Source: Megasphaera sp. UBA1696
Lineage (GTDB): Bacteria > Bacillota > Negativicutes > Veillonellales > Megasphaeraceae
Direction of reading: 5' to 3'
Length of the DNA stretch: 36,263 nucleotides
Assembly (NCBI GenBank): GCA_002319965.1
Contig: DCJQ01000030.1
Span: forward strand, 1 to 36,263
Positions 31,099 through 36,263 of the stretch are shown piece after piece. Within the stretch, counting starts at the first letter, position 1, and each line of letters opens with the position of its first letter. Made by a program: the position numbers and the translations under genes. The notes below the pieces were generated by a model. That model was not told the origin of the DNA, did not search any database, and saw only the letters and a program-made list of their open reading frames with translations.

Positions 31099-33507
31099 TT
31101 ACCACGTATAATCTTCTGTATCAGCACGGCCTTTTCCGGTCAAGGAATCGAGGAGGATCCGCTGTTCGACCTGGGCAATATGCTTACGCGTCGAGATGAC
31201 GGCATCGGGGTTGACCGAAATGGAATCAATGCCGCTCTTGACCAAGAATTCTGCAAAATCAGGATAGACACTCGGTGCCTGGCCGCAGATGGAAACGGTC
31301 TTGCCGTCCTTATGGGCCACGGCGATGAGGTGGCGGATAGCCCGTTTGACAGCCAAATTCCGTTCATCAAAGAGAGGCGCTACGGTATCATTGTCGCGGT
31401 CGCAGCCCATGACCAGCATCGTTAAGTCATTGGAGCCGATGGAATAGCCGTCGACGAACTGGTTGAACTGGTCAGCCAAGATGATGTTCGACGGGATTTC
31501 AGCCATGAGCCATACTTTAAAGTCCGGACCGCGGTGGAGGCCTTCCTGCGCCATGAGGTCGACGACTTTCTGCATTTCATCGACACGACGGCAGAAAGGA
31601 ATCATGACGTTCAGGTTCTTGAAGCCATATTCTTCACGGACTTTACGAACGGCCTGCAGTTCAAGTTTAAAGGCTTCTACGTATTTCGGATCGTAGTAGC
31701 GGGATGCACCGCGCCAGCCGAGGAGGGCACTGCTTTCTTCCGGTTCATATTTATCGCCGCCTTTAAGGTTGCGGTATTCACTCGATTTAAAGTCACTCAG
31801 GCGCAGGGTTACCGGACGCGGAGCCAAGGCCTGGCAGACTTTGCGGATGCCTTCGGACAACTGATCGACGACGTGGTCCGGACGGCCCGTTTCGATGAGA
31901 TATAAGGGATGTTCATGAATGAAGGTCGTCCAAATGAATTCTTCACGCATGAGGCCGATGCCGTCGCAAGGAAGAGCTCCGTATTTTTCAGCCAGGTCGG
32001 GGTTACCGAGATTCATATAAATCTTAGTGCCCGTAACCGGTACCGATTCGGCAGCGACGACAGTCGTCCCGGCAGCACCGCCGGCGGCTTCTGCACCTTG
32101 TGGTTTGACCAAGTCGGCGACGACGCCTTCATAGACGATGCCATTGGTCGCATCGACAGTGATTTCAGCGCCGTCGGGAATGGCCGTTGTCGCTTCGACG
32201 CTGCGGCTCTTGGTCCCGACGATACAAGGAATACCCAATTCGCGGCTGACGATGGAAGCATGGCAGGTCATGCCGCCGGCATCGGTGACGATAGCTTTGG
32301 CTTTCTTCATGGCCGGAACCCAGTCGGGGGCGGTCATGGTCGTGACCAGGATTTCGCCGTCCTTGAATTCAGCAATCTTCGACGGATCGAGGATGACGTG
32401 AGCTTTACCGGCAGCACTGCCCGGGCTTGCCGGAAGGCCTTTTACGATAACCTTGCGGTCTGTCGTCACCGAAGAAGGAGCCGAAGCCGTTTCGGCCTTT
32501 TCTTTATTCTTCTTCGACCAAACCGTTTCCGGACGGGCTTGGAGAAGCCATACTTTATTGGTTCGTTCATCGACGCCCCATTCCATATCCATGTAGCAGC
32601 CGTAGTGTTTTTCAATCTTCTTGGCATATTGAGCCAGTTCACGGATTTGTTCATCCGTAATGACCTGCTGTTTCTGCAGTTCCGGCGGAACGAGGCGTTC
32701 TTCACAGTCACCGCCTGGCTTACGGACTAATTCAACGGGTTTCGTATTGACCATCCGCGATACGATGGACAGATCATCTTTGCGAATCTTGAAGTTATCC
32801 GGCGTAACCGTCCCTTGAACGACGTATTCGCCAAGACCCCAAGCCCCTTCAATGGTAATCGTCGTATCGTCACCGGTAACCAAATCTACAGTGAACATAA
32901 CGCCGGCAGACTTGGAGAAAACCATCATCTGAACGGCAGCACTCAAAGCAACAGACAGGTGGTCAAAGCCCTGTTTCGTACGGTAATAGGTGGCTCGGTC
33001 GGTAAAGGTCGAAGCATAGCATTCCTTTACTTTCTGGATGACCATATCGGCCCCTTGGACATTGAGGTACGTGTCCTGCTGGCCGGCGAAGCTGGCATCG
33101 GGCAAGTCTTCTGCAGTGGCACTGGAACGAACGGCGACAAAGGGCTGAGCTTCGCCGACTTTCCGGCCTAATTCTTCGTAGCTCTTGCGAATTTCTTCGG
33201 CTAAATCGGCCGGCATCTGGGCATCACAGATAGCTTGGCGGATTTTAGCCGTCACATCGCGAAGCTGAACGGCATCTTCAACGTCGGTCAAGCCTTTTAA
33301 TAATTCCGGAATCTTCACATCCATGCCTGTTTCATGCATAAAATGACGGTACCCGGCAGCCGTCGTTGCAAAACCATAAGGAACCGGAACGTCCGTCTGG
33401 GACGTCAATTCGCCGAGAGACGACGATTTCCCGCCTACGAGAGCTACGTCAGCTCTGCGCAATTCATCAAACCATAATACATACGCCTTTTCTCTATCCA
33501 TTGCCAT
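31099..33507 (-). CDS. ppsA: Phosphoenolpyruvate synthase (pyruvate, water dikinase)
   Basis: An 802-residue enzyme making PEP from pyruvate and ATP, opening gluconeogenesis. The N-terminal ATP-grasp domain has VGGKSSSLGELT, FVAVRSSATAEDLPDASFAGQQDTYLNV and MDMEWGVDE. The central phosphohistidine domain has DAGGMTCHASIVSRELGIPCIVGT, with catalytic His416 and Thr414 as the expected site of regulatory phosphorylation. The C-terminal PEP-binding barrel has GLMREEF, FKSSEYRNLKGG and SIGSNDLTMLVMGCDRDN, then SICGQAPS with the catalytic Cys. Length (E. coli PpsA 792) and motifs favour PEP synthase over PPDK. The start at 33507 follows AGGAGG. It has a very strong promoter. Confidence 0.95.
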   Translation of the reverse strand: MAMDREKAYVLWFDELRRADVALVGGKSSSLGELTSQTDVPVPYGFATTAAGYRHFMHETGMDVKIPELLKGLTDVEDAVQLRDVTAKIRQAICDAQMPADLAEEIRKSYEELGRKVGEAQPFVAVRSSATAEDLPDASFAGQQDTYLNVQGADMVIQKVKECYASTFTDRATYYRTKQGFDHLSVALSAAVQMMVFSKSAGVMFTVDLVTGDDTTITIEGAWGLGEYVVQGTVTPDNFKIRKDDLSIVSRMVNTKPVELVRKPGGDCEERLVPPELQKQQVITDEQIRELAQYAKKIEKHYGCYMDMEWGVDERTNKVWLLQARPETVWSKKNKEKAETASAPSSVTTDRKVIVKGLPASPGSAAGKAHVILDPSKIAEFKDGEILVTTMTAPDWVPAMKKAKAIVTDAGGMTCHASIVSRELGIPCIVGTKSRSVEATTAIPDGAEITVDATNGIVYEGVVADLVKPQGAEAAGGAAGTTVVAAESVPVTGTKIYMNLGNPDLAEKYGALPCDGIGLMREEFIWTTFIHEHPLYLIETGRPDHVVDQLSEGIRKVCQALAPRPVTLRLSDFKSSEYRNLKGGDKYEPEESSALLGWRGASRYYDPKYVEAFKLELQAVRKVREEYGFKNLNVMIPFCRRVDEMQKVVDLMAQEGLHRGPDFKVWLMAEIPSNIILADQFNQFVDGYSIGSNDLTMLVMGCDRDNDTVAPLFDERNLAVKRAIRHLIAVAHKDGKTVSICGQAPSVYPDFAEFLVKSGIDSISVNPDAVISTRKHIAQVEQRILLDSLTGKGRADTEDYTW

Positions 33508-33570
33508 CTTATTTACCTCCTGCTGCTTTCACGTTATTGTATATACTAAATTACCTTTTTTCTACGTTTA

Positions 33571-33599
33571 TAGTACGCTAATAGTTCCAAATTGTCAAT
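33571..33599 (-). promoter_or_regulatory. Promoter of ppsA
   Basis: The minus strand has a perfect TTGACA (33594-33599), a 17-bp spacer and TACTAT (33571-33576), giving a leader of about 57 nt. Confidence 0.75.
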
Positions 33600-33754
33600 A
33601 GTTTTTTCTAAAAGTCATGGTACACCTTTTATAAGAGTATACTATATATAAAAATATTTCACATCCAGCGTACCGTAAAACGTTTTAAAAACAGGCGGCA
33701 CTTTAAAGTTTCTCAACCTCTGCCATGTATATAGGATAATAAAGCCGATTGTGG
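33600..33754. other. AT-rich intergenic stretch between divergent ppsA and PBP genes
   Basis: No gene is seen. It contains the 12-bp perfect palindrome TAAAACGTTTTA at 33676-33687, a possible operator, and otherwise AT-rich sequence without a clear repeat. Confidence 0.45.
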
Positions 33755-33760
33755 TATAAT
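33755..33760 (+). promoter_or_regulatory. Possible -10 box of the penicillin-binding protein gene
   Basis: A perfect TATAAT lies 72 bp upstream of the ATG and is followed by A/T-rich leader. The sequence at -35 is weak (TAGGAT at 17 bp), so it is a tentative promoter. Confidence 0.4.
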
Positions 33761-33832
33761 AAGAAGCTAGTAATATTTTAATTTATATATAATAACCTTA
33801 TAACGAGTACAAACGTCATGTAGGAGGAAAAA

Positions 33833-35911
33833 ATGTATACACCCAGACGCAGAGCAAAAAAAGCCAAAGAGGCCGGTCCATTCCGCCGCATCCGCCTTTT
33901 TATCGCCTTATGCCTTGTCGTTTTTGCCGGCTTAGGGTTTGGCTATATTTTTGCTGCCTATCAGAGCTTGCCGACGGTAAGCAATAGCATGCGGCCTGCC
34001 GTATCGTCCCAGGTCTTCGATGCCCACGGGCGGCTGATCACGACGCTTCATTCCGATCAGAACCGGCTTCCTATCGATATCAACAAGGTACCGCAAAATC
34101 TGCAGAATGCCTTTATCGCAGCCGAAGACAACCGGTTTTATCAACACATCGGCATCGATCCCATCGGCATCGTCCGCGCCTTGTTCACCAACCTGACCAA
34201 CCGCGGTATCGCCCAAGGCGGCAGTACGATTACGCAGCAGCTCGCAAAAAACGCCTTCCTGTCTCAGGAACAGACGATGAAGCGAAAGATTCAGGAAGCC
34301 ATGCTGGCCTTAGAAATCGAACAGAAGTACAGTAAAAAAGAAATCCTCGAAATGTACATGAACCAGATTTACTTCGGCCAAGGCGCCTACGGGATCCAAA
34401 CGGCTGCCAAGACATACTTTAACAAAGACGTCAGTGAATTGACCCTGACCCAGTGTGCCCTCTTGGCCGGCCTTCCCAAGAGCCCGAACTATTACTCTCC
34501 GTTCAATAACCTTAATGAAGCCAAACAGCGGACCAACGTCGTCCTCGACCAGATGGTCAAATATGGCTACATCTCCGCTTCGGAAGCCGAACAGGCTAAA
34601 AACCAGGACCTCGACCTTTCGAAGAACCACCAGGCTCAAGAAAGCGACGAAAATGCATCCTTCATCGACTACGTTTCCCAGCAAGTTGCTCAAAAATACG
34701 GTGACGACGCCCTCTACAAAGAAGGCCTGAAGATTTACACGACCCTCGACGTCGACAAGCAGCACGCCGCCGTCCAGGCCCTTCATAACCTGCCGGACAA
34801 CTATACCGATGAAAATGGTCTGACTCAGCCTCAAGGCGCCATCGTCTCCATCGACCCCAAGACAGGCTACATCCTGGCGATGGTCGGCGGCCGCGGTCAA
34901 GACAGCTTCAACCGCGCCAGCCAAGCCGTCCGCCAGCCGGGTTCCGCCTTTAAGCCCTTCGTCTATCTCACAGCCTTGCAGCATGATATGACGCCCGATA
35001 CGACGATGGAAGATAAACCCGTTACCTACGGCAGTTGGAGCCCGAGAAATGCCAGCGGTTCCTACCGCGGTTCGATGCCGTTGAGCGTCGCCTTAGCAAA
35101 CTCGGTCAATACCATTGCCGTCCAGCTCGCCGATCGCGTCGGCCCCAGCAACATCATTGCCAACGCCAAAAAAATGGGCATTACCACCCTCGACAACAAG
35201 GACGACAACCTGGCCATGGCCCTCGGCGGTCTGACCCGAGGCGTCACGCCCCTTGAAATGGCCAGTGCTTACGGCACCTTTGCCAATAAGGGCGTTCACG
35301 TCAAACCGACAGCCATCATCAAAATTCTCGACCGCAACGGTAACGTCCTTGAAGATGAATCGACCCTTGAAAAAGAGGAAAACAAGACTCGCGTCATGTC
35401 CGAAAAAGAAGCCTATGAAATGACCGTCATGTTAGAAGGCGTTATCGACTACGGTACGGGTACCGCCGCATCCCTCGGACGCCCGGCAGCCGGTAAGACC
35501 GGTACGACGGACGACAATAAAGACGCCTGGTTCGTCGGCTATACACCGGATATCGTAACGGCCGTTTGGATTGGTGACGATACGGGTTCGCACAGCCTCG
35601 GCGAAGTCTACGGCGGTACGATTCCGGCAGAAATCTGGAAAGATTACATGTCGTCTGCCGCATCAGACGAACATGACCGGGAATTTGCCGTTCCTGCCGG
35701 TATGGAACGAGTTCGCGCCCGGGCAGCCCTCTCCAATAACAGCGCCCGCGTTGCGGACGATGCAAAAAAAGCATCCGATACAGAAAAGAAAGACTCCGAC
35801 GATAAAGAAAAAACAGACGAAAAAGCAGAGTCCCGAAGTGAAGAAACGTCGAGACAGCCGTCGGAAGAAGCACGAAGACAGCAGGAAGACAGTAACAACA
35901 AAGCACAGTAA
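33833..35911 (+). CDS. Class A penicillin-binding protein (PBP1A-type)
   Basis: A 692-residue bifunctional peptidoglycan synthase. A basic cytoplasmic N-terminus (RRRAKKAKE) precedes a membrane anchor at about residues 23-45. The GT51 transglycosylase domain (about 60-235) contains AAEDNRFYQHIGIDPIGI (catalytic Glu), GGSTITQQLAKN, and KRKIQEAMLALEIEQKYSKKEILEMYMNQIYFGQGAYGI. The transpeptidase domain follows, with RQPGSAFKPF (SxxK nucleophile Ser), SVN and KTGTT. The last ~55 residues are a low-complexity Lys/Glu/Asp/Ser tail (DTEKKDSDDKEKTDEK and onward) that is probably disordered. The start follows AGGAGG. It is monocistronic. Confidence 0.96.
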   Translation: MYTPRRRAKKAKEAGPFRRIRLFIALCLVVFAGLGFGYIFAAYQSLPTVSNSMRPAVSSQVFDAHGRLITTLHSDQNRLPIDINKVPQNLQNAFIAAEDNRFYQHIGIDPIGIVRALFTNLTNRGIAQGGSTITQQLAKNAFLSQEQTMKRKIQEAMLALEIEQKYSKKEILEMYMNQIYFGQGAYGIQTAAKTYFNKDVSELTLTQCALLAGLPKSPNYYSPFNNLNEAKQRTNVVLDQMVKYGYISASEAEQAKNQDLDLSKNHQAQESDENASFIDYVSQQVAQKYGDDALYKEGLKIYTTLDVDKQHAAVQALHNLPDNYTDENGLTQPQGAIVSIDPKTGYILAMVGGRGQDSFNRASQAVRQPGSAFKPFVYLTALQHDMTPDTTMEDKPVTYGSWSPRNASGSYRGSMPLSVALANSVNTIAVQLADRVGPSNIIANAKKMGITTLDNKDDNLAMALGGLTRGVTPLEMASAYGTFANKGVHVKPTAIIKILDRNGNVLEDESTLEKEENKTRVMSEKEAYEMTVMLEGVIDYGTGTAASLGRPAAGKTGTTDDNKDAWFVGYTPDIVTAVWIGDDTGSHSLGEVYGGTIPAEIWKDYMSSAASDEHDREFAVPAGMERVRARAALSNNSARVADDAKKASDTEKKDSDDKEKTDEKAESRSEETSRQPSEEARRQQEDSNNKAQ

Positions 35912-35915
35912 CGTT

Positions 35916-35954
35916 AAAAGAGCAGCCGCACCAAAAAGGTGCAGCTGCTCTTTT
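35916..35954. terminator. Bidirectional terminator between PBP and the GNAT remnant
   Basis: A 17-bp stem with one mismatch (AAAAGAGCAGCCGCACC at 35916-35932 with 35938-35954) and an AAAAA loop. T residues follow on both strands, and it abuts both stop codons. Confidence 0.88.
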
Positions 35955-36237
35955 CTATTGTCCGGACCTTACTTTTTTCTCATATAAACAATAGACAGGC
36001 CCATCTTCGCGGTAACCTCCCAACCCGACCGATACCCCATTTTCGTAGAGCCTGATATGGGTTCCGCTTTTAGTACGCGTATATAGCGCCCTTATTTTTC
36101 CGGCACGGGCTGAATCTACAGCTGTCAGTAATGTCTCCGCCAGTCCCCGACGGCGATAATCCGGCTGTGATAACGGCGATCCTTCCTAACTTGATTATGC
36201 TCAGCATGGTCAAGAGGTGTCCTCCATCCAAAGGCCC
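35955..36237 (-). pseudogene. Broken 3' part of a GNAT acetyltransferase
   Basis: Reading leftward on the minus strand from about 36170 to the TAG at 35955-35957 gives PDYRRRGLAETLLTAVDSA and later RTKSGTHIRLYENG and GLGGYREDGPVYCLYEKK. This includes the acetyl-CoA motif A (RRRGLAxxLL) of GNAT proteins. In the same frame a TAG stands nine codons before that motif. A different frame upstream reads LSIIKLGRIAVI, which would be the expected preceding strand, so a single-base shift near 36167 would join them. That second frame also meets a TAA at 36238-36240. The piece therefore looks frameshifted and decayed, or contains sequence errors; its 5' end is beyond the window or lost. Antibiotic versus other substrate cannot be told. 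Confidence 0.6.
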
Positions 36238-36263
36238 TTACAATCAAAACCACCAGTTTAACT

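Noticed and set aside
31909..32730. 273-codon plus-strand open frame inside ppsA
   Set aside because: Antisense to conserved PEP synthase motifs, with no family features.
33833..33842. Third TGTATACA-like site at the start codon of the PBP gene
   Set aside because: The match is made by the ATG and the next codons; its position inside the start region and lack of a partner site suggest chance.
1..36263. CRISPR array, transposase or insertion sequence
   Set aside because: No regularly spaced direct repeats and no transposase-like protein or terminal inverted repeats with target duplication were seen anywhere in the window.

Overview
The window is a stretch of bacterial chromosome, about half G+C, with genes on both strands but mostly on the minus strand. 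The gene content suggests a fermentative, anaerobic Firmicute of the Negativicutes (Megasphaera-like): a fused biotin-dependent pyruvate carboxylase, PEP synthase with a CcpN-like regulator and a DUF299 kinase/phosphorylase, a soluble fumarate-reductase-like pair, short-form Psd with PssA, TatC, and Firmicute-type promoters and ribosome binding sites. The genus is an inference from gene content, not proven by any marker here.

Layout. (1) 1-150: a strong leftward promoter reading out of the window. (2) 190-7654, minus strand: a seven-gene peptide uptake and processing operon, oppB-oppC-oppD-oppF-oppA-LD-carboxypeptidase-M20 amidohydrolase. It is divergent from an MFS drug-efflux-type transporter (7801-9009). 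(3) 9015-14816, minus strand: pyruvate carboxylase, then an intrinsic terminator placed directly in front of an iron-sulfur subunit and a fumarate-reductase-like flavoprotein. Together they could carry pyruvate to oxaloacetate and provide the reductive end of a C4 branch. (4) 15000-16276, minus strand: tatC and a nitroreductase. (5) 16321-18880: a visibly AT-rich island on the plus strand with two related XRE regulators and DinD, flanked by dyad operators and hairpins. This is the most anomalous part of the window. (6) 18884-20760, minus strand: tRNA-Leu(CAA), and a sodium/amino-acid symporter behind a tandem glycine riboswitch. (7) 20815-26797, minus strand: a tightly packed run guaB, TagA/WecG-type glycosyltransferase, psd, pssA, GT2 glycosyltransferase, surE, cdd (nucleotide metabolism plus envelope lipid and glycan synthesis). 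(8) 26917-29283: recG on minus and rpmB on plus, divergent. (9) 29441-33507, minus strand: PEP synthase, CcpN-like CBS regulator and the PEP-synthase regulatory protein, a self-contained gluconeogenesis control module. (10) 33833-35911, plus strand: class A penicillin-binding protein; then a bidirectional terminator and the broken 3' end of a GNAT acetyltransferase at the right edge.

The central-carbon genes form a theme: pyruvate carboxylase and PEP synthase are the two anaplerotic/gluconeogenic exits from pyruvate, and both have strong promoters with possible regulatory elements. The opp-ldc-M20 operon looks like uptake and trimming of peptidoglycan peptides. The best candidate for something undescribed is the XRE / double-XRE / DinD cassette. 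The second regulator is a paralogue of the first with an additional N-terminal HTH fused on, DinD has no visible LexA box, and it carries a perfect 24-bp palindrome inside its coding sequence.
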